Below are positions 42,813 to 52,236 of a DNA stretch of 64,000 bases, piece by piece. The stretch covers positions 38,823 through 102,822 of the forward strand of contig CALMIK010000066.1 of NCBI GenBank assembly GCA_937863995.1, given 5' to 3'. The notes under the pieces were generated by a model that saw only the letters and a program-made list of their open reading frames with translations, was not told where the DNA came from and did not search any database. The stretch comes from an uncultured Chelatococcus sp. GTDB lineage: Bacteria > Pseudomonadota > Alphaproteobacteria > Rhizobiales > Beijerinckiaceae. The position numbers and the translations under genes are program-made. Every line of letters begins with the position of its first letter. Within the stretch, counting starts at the first letter, position 1.

Positions 42813-43288
42813 TCGGCCAGATGAAAGCGCTGCTGCGCCTCAAGGAACTCAAGCAGGAACGGGCGCTGAACGCGGTGCACGCCAAGCGCGCGCAGCTCGA
42901 GCAGGCGCGGCTCGACACCGTGCGCGCGCACGAGATCGCCGAGGCTTTCAAGGCGGAAATTCCCGCGCGCGAAAACCGCATCTACGACGAGGTCATCGGC
43001 CAGGTCGTCAACCTCGATGGCCTCGACGGCGTGCGCGAGAAGATCGCGGATCTCCTGAAGCAATACGCCGACTTGGTGGACGACCGGGAGCGCGCGCGCG
43101 GCGTCGAGAAGCGGGTGGAACAGGAACTGCGTGAGGCCACGGAAGCGTACCGTCTTGCCGTGCGAGAACGCGACAAATATGTCACCATCCTCGAGACCAT
43201 GCAGAAGGAAGCCATGGAGGCCGCTGAAGCGCGCGAGGAAATCGAGATCGAGGACCTCTTCGCCAAACCGATGAGGATGATCGCATGA
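42809..43288 (+). CDS. sctO: T3SS central stalk protein SctO
   Basis: 159 residues, almost all helical. SctO is the FliJ-like stalk that fits into the SctN ring and touches the export gate Sct[21 protein letters not shown] and the long charged heptad region ([20 protein letters not shown]) fit a two-helix coiled coil. Identified from position after sctN and fold; identity within this family is low in general. Confidence 0.82.
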   Translation: MIGQMKALLRLKELKQERALNAVHAKRAQLEQARLDTVRAHEIAEAFKAEIPARENRIYDEVIGQVVNLDGLDGVREKIADLLKQYADLVDDRERARGVEKRVEQELREATEAYRLAVRERDKYVTILETMQKEAMEAAEAREEIEIEDLFAKPMRMIA

Positions 43289-44187
43289 GCAGCATCGGCT
43301 CGAGCAACAGGGTGTCCCGGCTGGACCCGCCGAAATCCGGCGAGGGACGGCGCCAGCCCGACGACACCCGCGATGGCGGCGGAGACACGTTGTCCGATTC
43401 CGGCGGCGGCCGCCAGTTCGGCGGGTACGGCGGCGATTCGGGCCAGCGCACCGGCGGGCGGCCAGGCGATCTCGCTTCCTCGCTGGGCGACGGCGATGCG
43501 CATGGTAGCGAAGCCGGCACGTCGCCGGAACTCGCCCGCCGCGCCGACGATTTCCAGCGCAGCCTGAAGGCGGCGATGGCGGACGCGCCGGCTGCCGGCG
43601 AATCGGGCGTTGCCGCCCGCGCGGCGGCGGAACCGGGCGGCGACGGCATGTCCGGCTTCGCGGGACTTTTCGCGCCGGTGGGCGCGCGCGGCGAGCTGGA
43701 CGAACGGCCGGCCGACGAGCCGGCGGCGCATGAACAGCTGCTTGCCGCGAGCGCGGCGGCGGCCTCGACCCTGCCGCTGCTCACGGCCCTCCAGCCGGTG
43801 CCGGAACCGTTGGCGTCCTCGGGTCCGGCCACGCTCGTCCATGCGGTCGAGGAGCGGGTGTCGCAGGCCATTCGCGCGGAACTGGCGGGGCAATCCGCCG
43901 CCACCGCCACGGTCAGCATCAACCTGGCGGGCCTCGTCGAAGGTCTTTCCGCCGTCACTATCCGGCTCTCCGCCACCGGCCTCGATGTCGTGTTCACCGG
44001 CAGCCTCGACCTCGGCGGCGAGGCACAGGCGCTGGCGGACAGGCTGTCGCGGCGGTTCGGCAATCGCAGCGTGCGCGTTCTCGCCGCAACGCAGGACGGC
44101 GAAGGGCGCGCGCAGGGCGGCGCGGCGGATGAAGACGGCAGAAGCGCCATCGCCCCGGTTGCCGGACGCACGGGCGATCCCGCATGA
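43285..44187 (+). CDS. sctP: Putative T3SS needle-length regulator SctP
   Basis: 300 residues. SctP measures needle length and switches substrate class. The first half is Gly/Ser/Asp-rich and disordered (for example GDTLSDSGGGRQFGGYGGDS), and a compact C-terminal part (about 190-275: AEL..SVTIRLSATGLDVVF-like beta region) could be the switch domain. The call rests on position between sctO and sctQ, length and composition. It overlaps both neighbours by four bases. Confidence 0.65.
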   Translation: MSSIGSSNRVSRLDPPKSGEGRRQPDDTRDGGGDTLSDSGGGRQFGGYGGDSGQRTGGRPGDLASSLGDGDAHGSEAGTSPELARRADDFQRSLKAAMADAPAAGESGVAARAAAEPGGDGMSGFAGLFAPVGARGELDERPADEPAAHEQLLAASAAAASTLPLLTALQPVPEPLASSGPATLVHAVEERVSQAIRAELAGQSAATATVSINLAGLVEGLSAVTIRLSATGLDVVFTGSLDLGGEAQALADRLSRRFGNRSVRVLAATQDGEGRAQGGAADEDGRSAIAPVAGRTGDPA

Positions 44188-45560
44188 CGGCGCTGTCCCA
44201 CTGGCAACCGCCGCAGTTCCCCGGCGTCGGCCACCGCGACGCGCTGTGGAACGCCATCCTGACCCATGCGGGGAAGACCATCCCGCTCGGCCCGCATCTG
44301 GGCGCCATGTTCGCCGCCGGCTCACCGCCGCAGGACGATGCGCTGTGCACCCGCCTGCGGCTTCGTGAGGAGCGCGGCGGAGCCGGGCTCGAACTCCATG
44401 TCATCTGGCGGCGTTTTCCGTTTCAGGCCCTGTTTCAGGCCGCCATCGAGGCCCAGGATCTGCCGGCCCTGCCGGCTGCACTGCGCGACGCGCTGATTCA
44501 GGGCATGACGGACGTCCTCGCCCGCGCGCTCTGGCCCGGCGAGAACGGCGAGCGCCGGCGGCCGGACCAGCTGCGGGTGCTCGCCAGTGCGCCGCTTGGT
44601 GCGACGGCGGACGACCTGCCGGAGGATGTGAGCTGGTTCGATGTGGAAATCGCCGGCTTCGGCGGCGAAAGCATCCTCATCGGCGTCGGCGTGTCGCGTG
44701 CCGCGCTGCTGGCAAGCGCCGCGACGCAGGACATCCTGCCCGCCCGGGTGCTCGACGACGCGCGCGCGCTGATCACCGTGGTCGCCACGTTCACGCTGGG
44801 TTCCGCGTCGTTTCCGGCGCGCGATCTGGCGCAATTGACGGCAGGAACGGTCATCATGCTGCCGCGATCGCCCCTTGACCGACGTTTGTTGCGTGTGGAC
44901 AAGACAATCCTGGAGTTTCATGCCAAGGATGGGGAGTGGATACTCGCGGGACGGCGGCAGCAGACGGCGCGGCCGGACCGGCATCTACTCAGGAATCGGG
45001 ACGTGACGAACGAAACGCCCATAAACGACGCCGGCACGGCGGCGGACGACAAGCCGACGGAAATGCCGATGGCAGCGGGCGAAGCCGCGGCCGAAGCGCC
45101 CGCTCGCGCGGAGCCCGAACCGCTGCCGCCGGCCCCCGGACACGAGCCGCGGGACAGTAAATCGCAGGCGCAGCCGGGCGACGACGCGGTCGTTGACGGG
45201 GAGGAACCGGCGCGCAAGCCAAGGGCAAAGGCGAAGTCGCGCGCCAAGGCCGCCACCGACAGCGCACCCGAAGCCGCGGTTTTCTCGGGCCATGTCGAGG
45301 AAAGCGAACTGGTGCGCGACGGCGTCAGGCTCGCCGATCTCGGCCTCACCGTGGACTTCGACATCGGCGACAAGGACATCTCGCTGGCCGAGATCGAGAG
45401 CTGGCAGCCCGGCGCCGTGGTGGCGCTCGACCCGCCGCAGTTCGCCGGCCGTGTCGAGGTGACGCTGCGGGTGAACGGACGCGCCATCGCCACCGGCGAC
45501 CTCATCGCCATCGACGACCGCCTGGCGGTCAGGCTGTCGCGGCTGCTGCTGCGGCCCTGA
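44184..45560 (+). CDS. sctQ: T3SS sorting-platform (C-ring) protein SctQ
   Basis: 458 residues. SctQ forms the cytoplasmic pods that receive chaperone-bound substrates. The last 75 residues are a typical SpoA/FliN domain (LADLGLTVDFDIGDKDISLA, then RVEVTLRVNGRAIATGDLIA and IDDRLAVRLSRLL). Residues about 280-380 are a Pro/Ala/Glu/Lys-rich linker. An in-frame GTG at 45003 with AGGA eight bases before could start a short SctQ-C product, as known for other systems. Confidence 0.88.
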   Translation: MTALSHWQPPQFPGVGHRDALWNAILTHAGKTIPLGPHLGAMFAAGSPPQDDALCTRLRLREERGGAGLELHVIWRRFPFQALFQAAIEAQDLPALPAALRDALIQGMTDVLARALWPGENGERRRPDQLRVLASAPLGATADDLPEDVSWFDVEIAGFGGESILIGVGVSRAALLASAATQDILPARVLDDARALITVVATFTLGSASFPARDLAQLTAGTVIMLPRSPLDRRLLRVDKTILEFHAKDGEWILAGRRQQTARPDRHLLRNRDVTNETPINDAGTAADDKPTEMPMAAGEAAAEAPARAEPEPLPPAPGHEPRDSKSQAQPGDDAVVDGEEPARKPRAKAKSRAKAATDSAPEAAVFSGHVEESELVRDGVRLADLGLTVDFDIGDKDISLAEIESWQPGAVVALDPPQFAGRVEVTLRVNGRAIATGDLIAIDDRLAVRLSRLLLRP

Positions 45561-45595
45561 ACGGACGTTCAGAACCATTCCCGAGGGGGCAAGTC

Positions 45596-46240
45596 TTGAT
45601 CGATCCGCTGAATCTCATATTCGTCCTGATGGCGGCGGCGCTGGTGCCGTTCACGGCAGTGGTGGCGACGTCGTTCGTCAAGCTGTCCGTGGTGTTCCAG
45701 CTTGTGCGCAACGCTTTGGGCGTGCAGCAGATTCCCCCCAACATGGCGCTCAACGCGCTGGCGATCATCCTCTCCGGCTACATCATGTATCCGGTCGCGG
45801 CGGAGACTTACACGACGCTGCGCAACGGCAACCACACCTTCAACACGCCCGAAGGCATCGCCCGCGCCTACGAGAACGGTAAGGGACCGCTGGTCCGCTT
45901 CCTCAGCATCCACGCCAGCGAGCGCGAAAAGGTCTTTTTCGTCGAGGCGGCGCGCAGCCTGTGGCCGGCTAATCTTTCCGCCGACCTGACGACGGAAAGC
46001 CTCGCCGTGGTGCTGCCGGCCTTCACCGTGAGCCAGCTGCGCGAAGCTTTCGAAATCGGCTTCCTGCTTTATTTGCCGTTCATCGCCATCGACCTGATCG
46101 TGTCGAACATCCTGCTCGCCATGGGCATGATGATGGTGAGCCCGCTCACCATCTCGCTTCCGTTCAAGCTGTTTCTGTTCGTGATGATCGACGGCTGGTC
46201 GCGGCTCATCCTGGGACTGGTCAAGACCTACATCACCTGA
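45596..46240 (+). CDS. sctR: T3SS export-gate protein SctR
   Basis: 214 residues with a TTG start after CGAGGGGG. SctR forms most of the helical core of the export gate. The family pattern is clear: TSFVKLSVVFQLVRNALGVQ, then NMALNALAIILSGYIMYPV, the late FLLYLPFIAIDLIVSNILLAMGM segment and PFKLFLFVMIDGWSRLILGL. It lies 35 bp after sctQ and starts the sctR-S-T-U set. Confidence 0.96.
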   Translation: MIDPLNLIFVLMAAALVPFTAVVATSFVKLSVVFQLVRNALGVQQIPPNMALNALAIILSGYIMYPVAAETYTTLRNGNHTFNTPEGIARAYENGKGPLVRFLSIHASEREKVFFVEAARSLWPANLSADLTTESLAVVLPAFTVSQLREAFEIGFLLYLPFIAIDLIVSNILLAMGMMMVSPLTISLPFKLFLFVMIDGWSRLILGLVKTYIT

Positions 46241-46251
46241 GGAGAAGAGGC

Positions 46252-46518
46252 ATGTCCCCCGAAATCGCGCTGCGACAGGTCACCGAGGCCATGGTGCTGG
46301 TCATGCTGCTGTCGATGCCGCCGATCATCGTCGCGTCGGTGGTGGGTATCCTCATCAGCCTTCTGCAGGCGCTGACGCAGATCCAGGAGCAAACCCTGTC
46401 GTTCGCGATCAAGCTGATTGCGGTCGCGATCACCATCGCGGCGATGGCCGGCTGGCTCGGCAACGAAATCCTGAATTACACGCTGCGGCTGTTCGACGAT
46501 TTCTCGAGCATGACATGA
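46252..46518 (+). CDS. sctS: T3SS export-gate protein SctS
   Basis: 88 residues, two hydrophobic helices. SctS proteins wrap around the SctR/T core. Segments VLVMLLSMPPIIVASVVGIL and SLLQALTQIQEQTLSFAIKL match SctS/FliQ closely. The stop overlaps the sctT start (ATGA). Confidence 0.96.
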   Translation: MSPEIALRQVTEAMVLVMLLSMPPIIVASVVGILISLLQALTQIQEQTLSFAIKLIAVAITIAAMAGWLGNEILNYTLRLFDDFSSMT

Positions 46519-47342
46519 ACGAACTCAAGGAGGTTTACCTCCTTTTCGCGCGGCTGTTCCATGTCGAGCTGGTGGCGTTGCTGCTGTCGCTGCCGCGCAT
46601 GCACGCCTTTCTGTCCACGTCGCAGCTTCTCAGCTCGAGCGCGGTTCCCAACCTGCCGCGCAACGTCTGCATCCTGTCGCTTTCGATGATCGCGGTGCCT
46701 ATCAACATGCCGCACGCCGCTGCCTTCGACGGATCGATGGGGATGATGGCGCTCTACATCGCCAAGGAATACGCGCTCGGCTTCACCATCGGCCACCTCG
46801 TGGGCTGGGTTTTCTGGTCGGTGCAGGCGGCGGGCGTGCTGATCGACAACCAGCGCGGCGCGGCCATCGCCTCCAGTATCGACCCCATGCAGGGACACGA
46901 GGCATCGCCGCTCGGGCTGATGTTCTCGCACATCTTCATCACCTACGTCTTCGTCACGGGAGCGATGCTGCCGGTCTTCGGCCTGCTATACAAATCCTAT
47001 GCGCTGTGGCCGGTCACCAGCTTCATCCCTGTGATTTCGCCCGATTTCCCGCGCTTCATGCTCACCGCGCTCGATCACGCCATGCGCTTCATCGTCATCG
47101 CGGCCGGCCCCGTCATCGCGGTGATGTTCCTGGCCGAATTCGCCCTCGCCATGGTCAGCCGCTTCGCGCCGCAGATCCAGGTATTCGTGCTGGCCATGCC
47201 CATCAAGAGCCTGCTCGCCATCATGATGCTTGTATTTTACTTGGGAACGATGGTAAAATACGCAGAATCGAACATATTCATGATGCACAATTACGTGGAT
47301 TACTTCTTCCGGCTCATACCGGCCGGCGCACCGGCTCCGTGA
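46515..47342 (+). CDS. sctT: T3SS export-gate protein SctT
   Basis: 275 residues, polytopic (FliR counterpart). One SctT completes the SctR5T1 pore. Hydrophobic segments alternate with conserved pieces such as EYALGFTIGHLVGWVFWSVQ and QAAGVLIDNQRGAAIASSID, followed by LGLMFSHIFITYVFVTGAML. It lies 16 bp before sctU. Confidence 0.95.
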   Translation: MNELKEVYLLFARLFHVELVALLLSLPRMHAFLSTSQLLSSSAVPNLPRNVCILSLSMIAVPINMPHAAAFDGSMGMMALYIAKEYALGFTIGHLVGWVFWSVQAAGVLIDNQRGAAIASSIDPMQGHEASPLGLMFSHIFITYVFVTGAMLPVFGLLYKSYALWPVTSFIPVISPDFPRFMLTALDHAMRFIVIAAGPVIAVMFLAEFALAMVSRFAPQIQVFVLAMPIKSLLAIMMLVFYLGTMVKYAESNIFMMHNYVDYFFRLIPAGAPAP

Positions 47343-47358
47343 CGGGAAGGAGGGCGGC

Positions 47359-48522
47359 ATGAGCGGGCAGTCATCCGGCGAAAAGACCGAACAGCCGACC
47401 CCGAAGAAGGTGCGCGACGCGCGCAAGAAAGGCCAGGTGGCCAAGAGCACCGAGGTGGTGACCACCATCTCCCTGTTCTCGGTCATCGCGCTGCTGTGGG
47501 TGACGTGGGACGGGTTCCTGGAGACGATGATCTCCCTGTTCGACGCCGTCGTGCTGCTTGCGCTCGGCGACTTCAGGACCACCGGCCCGCAGGCGATCGA
47601 CCTCGTGTCGCGCGAGGTCGGGGTGATCATGCTGCCGGTGCTTGGCACCGTGCTGCTTTCCGGCATCGCGGCGAACTATTTCCAGATCGGTTCGCTGATG
47701 TCGGCGGAATCCATCAAGCCGAAGCTGGAGAAGATCAGCCCCGGAGCCGGGTTCAAGCGCATTTTCTCCATGAAGCAGCTCGTCGAGACGCTAAAGTCGA
47801 TCATCAAGATCGCCATCCTCTCGGTGTTGCTCTACTTCGTGGTGCGCAACGCCATCGGCGCCTATATCTCCACCGTATCGTGCGGCATGCCGTGCCTGAC
47901 GGCGGTGACGTCGCACTTCATCTTCCAGACCTTCGTCTACTCGGGCCTGACCTTCCTGGTGGTGGCCGTGGCCGACCTCGGCTATCAGCGGCGCGCGCAC
48001 ACCAAGAGCCTCATGATGACCAAGGACGAGATAAAGCGCGAGTACAAGGAAAGCGAAGGCGACCCGCACATCAAGGGCAAGCGCCGGCAACTGGCGCAGG
48101 AGCTGGCGATGGGCGGCGGCGGCCAGGCCGCGCGCAAGGGCACGGCGGTCGTCGTCAACCCGACCCACTTCGCCGTCGTCATCCTCTACACACCGGACAA
48201 GATGCCGCTGCCAATCGTGACCGCCAAGGGGCGCAACCTCTATGCGCACTATCTGCGCACGGAGGCGGAATCCGCCGGTGTGCCGGTTTTCCGCAACGTG
48301 GCGCTGGCGCGCAAGCTCTTCGCCGACACCGAAGTGGACGACTACGTGCCCGACGAGCTGTTCGACGTGGTGGCGGAAGTGCTCTCGTGGGTGGAGCGCA
48401 ACAAGGACAAGCTCTACAGGGGGCCGCTGCCGCACGGAGCCATCGACATGGAGGCCGGCGACCACCGGACGGATCTCGCCGGAAAAGGCGATGACGCGCG
48501 CGCTGGCGCGGCGTGGATGTGA
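47359..48522 (+). CDS. sctU: T3SS export switch protein SctU
   Basis: 387 residues. SctU is the autocleaving switch between early and later substrates. The N-terminal SGEKTEQPTPKKVRDARKKG motif, four membrane helices up to about residue 210, and the NPTH cleavage site at 267-270 (VVVNPTHFAVVILY) are intact. The C-terminal tail beyond residue 350 is about 30 residues longer than in many homologues. It ends the sctI-U gene run and converges with sctD, leaving 50 bp between. Confidence 0.97.
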   Translation: MSGQSSGEKTEQPTPKKVRDARKKGQVAKSTEVVTTISLFSVIALLWVTWDGFLETMISLFDAVVLLALGDFRTTGPQAIDLVSREVGVIMLPVLGTVLLSGIAANYFQIGSLMSAESIKPKLEKISPGAGFKRIFSMKQLVETLKSIIKIAILSVLLYFVVRNAIGAYISTVSCGMPCLTAVTSHFIFQTFVYSGLTFLVVAVADLGYQRRAHTKSLMMTKDEIKREYKESEGDPHIKGKRRQLAQELAMGGGGQAARKGTAVVVNPTHFAVVILYTPDKMPLPIVTAKGRNLYAHYLRTEAESAGVPVFRNVALARKLFADTEVDDYVPDELFDVVAEVLSWVERNKDKLYRGPLPHGAIDMEAGDHRTDLAGKGDDARAGAAWM

Positions 48523-48572
48523 AACCTGCATCCGAGGGACCGGCGCGGAAGAACCGGAACCGGCTTCGGGCG

Positions 48573-51500
48573 TCAGTCCGTTCTCCAGTTCAACTCCGGA
48601 CCGTAGACAAGGCTGCGCAAGCCCTCCGCCGTTTCGAACACCGCCCCCAGCTCGCCGATGGTGAGCAGCCGGCTGGCGCTGTCCGGGAAGGCCCCCTCCC
48701 CGATCCTCTGGCCGGCACGGGTCAGGATGAAGCGGCCCTCGCCCGACGTGCTGGCGCCCGCGACATCGAGCGAATAGGAGGGGATGTCGCGCAGCAGAAA
48801 GCGGATGAAGCCCGGATTGCGCCGCGTCTCCCGCATGTAGACCGACTGCGCCACGATGTCCGAACGCGGATAGGCCTGCGCGATGCAGCGGGTGACGCGA
48901 TGCGGGCTGAGCGCCACTTCCATCAGCATCATCTGGTTGGGAACGTCGAAACGCGACAGCGACAGCGCATCGCCAACGCTGAGAATGTCGAGCCAGAACA
49001 GCGCGGTCACGATGTCCTGGGATTTCAGCATGGAGGCGGGCCAGCAGGTCGGCGCTCCGTCGGGAAAGGTGCCGGAGGCTGGCAGGTAGCGGTCGTGGAT
49101 CTGCTGGCGCGCAAGCCGCGACGGCTCGCCACCGCCGGAGCTGCCGCCCTGGCGGCTGAGGTTTTCCAGCGCGCCCATCAGCAGGTTGGCGTTCGCGCCC
49201 TGCTGTAGACGCCCGTCCCGCCACTGCTCGAGCAACAGGCGGGTGCTGTCGGCAAGAGTCGATTCGGCAGGGGTGGGGCCGGCAGCAGCCGGCTCAGCCG
49301 TACTTTCCGGCGGAGGGTTGGCTTCCACAATCGGTGGCGGTGGCGGTGGCGCTTCCACAGCTCCCGATGCGCCGATCCGCGCATCGGCGGGCAGCGCAGC
49401 GCTCAATCCGATCAGGCCCGCCGGCGCGATATCGCCGCCGAGCGCGAGCGTCGCCGAAGCAGCCCGGGCGACAAGGCTGAACGGATCGGCATCGAGCACC
49501 GGTATGCCGACAGGCAGGGAGGGACCGCCGGCACGCACTTCCTTGTTCGCGGCCTGCGCCGCCCCGATTGTGCCGGCAGAGCGGGAAGGAAGCTCACTCT
49601 CCGGCCCGGTGCCGGCCTCAGAACCCGCCGCAACTGGGGCGATCCAGCTGATTTCCGCCGCCACGGGGCCTGTCGCGCCCACGGCCGGTAACGGGACGCC
49701 GAGCGCCGGCAAGGCAGACGGCACGCCAACAGGCAGCAGGCCGGAAAACCCGTCGGGAAGCAGCGGCCCCGCGAACAAGTCTGCAAGGCTGGGCTCGCTG
49801 GCATTGGCATCCGCGCCACGCGATCCCGCCTGCGGGATCGGCGCATCGCGGCCACGGGAGCCGTCCGGCAAGGACAATCCAGCCGCCTCGGCGCCGACAA
49901 GCTTGTCCGCCCCGACACGCGATGCGCCTACCCCCGGCACCAGCCGGACCGCGGACGCGGCCGGCGAGGCCGGAGAGGCAACGGCGCGCACGCCGTCGAT
50001 CCCCTCGAACGGCACCGCGACCGGTTCGCCACGCAGGAGTGGCGACATGCTGCCGCCGGCCTGTACGAGACCGGCCTCGCGCGCGGCGACCAGCCCGCCA
50101 GCGCCGGAAAGGGCGGCTTCACGCTCAGGCGGACGCGCCAGCGTCATCGCGCCAGGCACGGCGGTCGCGGACGAGGGCGTGGATGGTGCTGGCGACGGAG
50201 GGGAAGCAACGGGCGGCTGCCCTGCAAGCGATGAGCCTTCGCTTGCAGGCGCACCGGACGGACGCGGTAGCCCAAGGGGAAACAGCGGCCCCGGCGCAGG
50301 CGCGGATGCAGGCGTGGAAGCGCGGCCGGAAATGGATGCAGGTGTCGATGCCGGCGTGGATGCGGCAGGTGCAGGTGCGGCAGGCGCGGGTGCGGACGGA
50401 GGCTGCCCGCCGGTAGCCGCTGCGCCCGCCGCCGCAGACGTGGGGCCGGGTGCGCCCGCCGCAGCGCTTCCGCCGACGAGAAGATCGCCCGGCGCGACGT
50501 CGCCTCCCTGAAGACGGGAAACGTCGATCTCGACATCGCCGTCGTTGAGCTCCTGCGCGCCGATGGTGATGGCGCCGATGGCGGGACTGGCGTTGCTGGC
50601 CTGTATGCTGACGTTCTGCAACTGCACGAATGACCGCAGGCCGATGTCTCGGGCAAAGCGGCGGGCATAGACCTGCAGGAAATCGGCCCAGGAATTCACC
50701 TCCGCCGCAGGCAGGGAGCCGGTGGCCTCGATCATGCCGTTATCGAGCCGAAACAGGACCCACGGCTTGATCTGGGACGCCTGGGCGAGTTGTTCCACCT
50801 CGGCCAGCAGGCTCGACGGCGTCCTGAGGCGCGACTGGACCTCCGACACACCCGGCACTTCATCCACGAGCGCCGTGAATCGCGCGGCCTCGGCGTCGTC
50901 GGGAATGATTCCGCGCAACGTCACGACGCCGGCCGCCGATATCTCGACGGTGACGTTGCGGGCCTGCGCCTCGATGAGACCGGCGATCTCCTGATGCATG
51001 GACTGCACAACCCACACCCGCAGGTTGACCGGAATCGCCGTTGCGTCGATGGCGGAGGCGACGGCGCGCCGTTCGGCGGGCGTATCGACATGGCCGGTGG
51101 CATAGATGACACCGTCGACCTCCTGCCGCATCTCGATGTTGCCGGCGAAGGGAAGCGCCACCACCGCGGCGCGCACCTGGGCGAGGTCCTCCTGCCGCGA
51201 GGCAGCCTCATCCTCCACGGGCGCGCCGCCGGGCACCAGATACCAAAGCGCGATGACAACCAGGAACAACAGCGCGCCAGCCGGCACCGCGAGCCTCGAC
51301 ACCGGCCGGCCGCGCCATTCCAGGCGCGCGAGGCGGGCGAGGATCGCAGCGAGTAAACCGGGCGCTGGCTCGGCGACAGGCGGCGGCGCTTCAGCCGGAA
51401 TATCCGTCACGGATGTCCACGCGGCCGAGGCGCTGGCGACGGCGAAGCGCGTGGTGCCGACCATCACGACATCGAGCGGCTCGACCTCCTGCCAGTCGCT

Positions 51501-51791
51501 TTCCGGTTCCAGCCATATCCCGTTGCCGCTGCGCACCTGCCCCGCGGAGGCGCGAATCTGGCAAGCGCCGGCGGACACGCGCAGCTCCAGGTGGCGCAAC
51601 GCAAGGCTGACGTCGATGATGCGGATGTCGTCGTCGTCGCCCGAGCCAAGCGTGTATTGACCCGGCGCAAGCGCCACCTCGACGCCCGACTGGACGCCGC
51701 TCAGGATCTTGAGGATGACGCTCTCGGCCGAAGACGGCCGGATGAAATCGGAATCGGTCAGATCGGCATCCGGTGCAGTGGCGTCCGACAT
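48573..51791 (-). CDS. sctD: T3SS inner-membrane ring protein SctD, greatly extended
   Basis: 1072 residues from MSDATAPDADL; typical SctD proteins have about 400. Residues 22-125 form the cytoplasmic FHA-like domain (SGVEVALAPGQYTLGSGDDD), residues 166-186 the membrane helix, and 200-440 periplasmic ring-building (BON-like) domains (VDGVIYATGHVDTPAERRAV; GVVTLRGIIPDDAEAARFTA). Residues about 440-880 are Pro/Ala/Gly/Ser-rich and disordered, and about 880-1072 a compact domain I cannot assign (for example VTALFWLDILSVGDALSLSR). The extension keeps the codon use and frame of the gene. It is antisense to the main T3SS run and divergent from the Crp-type regulator. Confidence 0.85.
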   Translation of the reverse strand: MSDATAPDADLTDSDFIRPSSAESVILKILSGVQSGVEVALAPGQYTLGSGDDDDIRIIDVSLALRHLELRVSAGACQIRASAGQVRSGNGIWLEPESDWQEVEPLDVVMVGTTRFAVASASAAWTSVTDIPAEAPPPVAEPAPGLLAAILARLARLEWRGRPVSRLAVPAGALLFLVVIALWYLVPGGAPVEDEAASRQEDLAQVRAAVVALPFAGNIEMRQEVDGVIYATGHVDTPAERRAVASAIDATAIPVNLRVWVVQSMHQEIAGLIEAQARNVTVEISAAGVVTLRGIIPDDAEAARFTALVDEVPGVSEVQSRLRTPSSLLAEVEQLAQASQIKPWVLFRLDNGMIEATGSLPAAEVNSWADFLQVYARRFARDIGLRSFVQLQNVSIQASNASPAIGAITIGAQELNDGDVEIDVSRLQGGDVAPGDLLVGGSAAAGAPGPTSAAAGAAATGGQPPSAPAPAAPAPAASTPASTPASISGRASTPASAPAPGPLFPLGLPRPSGAPASEGSSLAGQPPVASPPSPAPSTPSSATAVPGAMTLARPPEREAALSGAGGLVAAREAGLVQAGGSMSPLLRGEPVAVPFEGIDGVRAVASPASPAASAVRLVPGVGASRVGADKLVGAEAAGLSLPDGSRGRDAPIPQAGSRGADANASEPSLADLFAGPLLPDGFSGLLPVGVPSALPALGVPLPAVGATGPVAAEISWIAPVAAGSEAGTGPESELPSRSAGTIGAAQAANKEVRAGGPSLPVGIPVLDADPFSLVARAASATLALGGDIAPAGLIGLSAALPADARIGASGAVEAPPPPPPIVEANPPPESTAEPAAAGPTPAESTLADSTRLLLEQWRDGRLQQGANANLLMGALENLSRQGGSSGGGEPSRLARQQIHDRYLPASGTFPDGAPTCWPASMLKSQDIVTALFWLDILSVGDALSLSRFDVPNQMMLMEVALSPHRVTRCIAQAYPRSDIVAQSVYMRETRRNPGFIRFLLRDIPSYSLDVAGASTSGEGRFILTRAGQRIGEGAFPDSASRLLTIGELGAVFETAEGLRSLVYGPELNWRTD

Positions 51792-52236
51792 GACGGTGCT
51801 CTCAAGTCCCTCTCGAAAACGGCGGGCGGACCGCACCGCAACCTAGACCCGTTTTGCCCGCGACGCCAATGCTTGCGCGACTTTTCCAGAGAAAATGAAA
51901 TATTTGTCCTTTATGAGTGACAAAAAGGCCCAACTATGGCAATCTAGGGGCAGAATAGGCCTCTAAACGCCTGCTCCAACAGGCCCTTGCCTGCAAAATA
52001 TGGCGTGTTTCGAGGCAGAGTAAACCGGCGGTGCTTTCGGGCCATCCGCCGGGCCAGTCGATGGAGATCGCGTTGCGGCGTATGAGTGGCGTCACCGGCA
52101 GCAGAGCGCTTGTCCTTCGGGCGGAATCGTCCGGCCGGCAGGCATGCGCTCGCGCCCTTCCCCGCGTCTGCCGCATCGTGGCGGCGGCCGGGCTGGTGAC
52201 GGCATCTGAAACAACGCCGAATATGGCGGTCGTGAC
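51792..52236. promoter_or_regulatory. Divergent control region between sctD and the Crp-type regulator
   Basis: 445 bp without a gene. It is AT-richer around 51890-51960 and holds the 22-bp palindrome TTTGTC-N10-GACAAA (51903-51924), about 115 bp before the sctD start and 310 bp before the regulator start. Confidence 0.55.

Noticed and set aside
38345..48522. Flagellar rather than injectisome export genes
   Set aside because: SctJ is a short lipoprotein, SctI, SctO and SctP are in injectisome order, and no flagellin, hook or rod genes are present; a needle gene follows.
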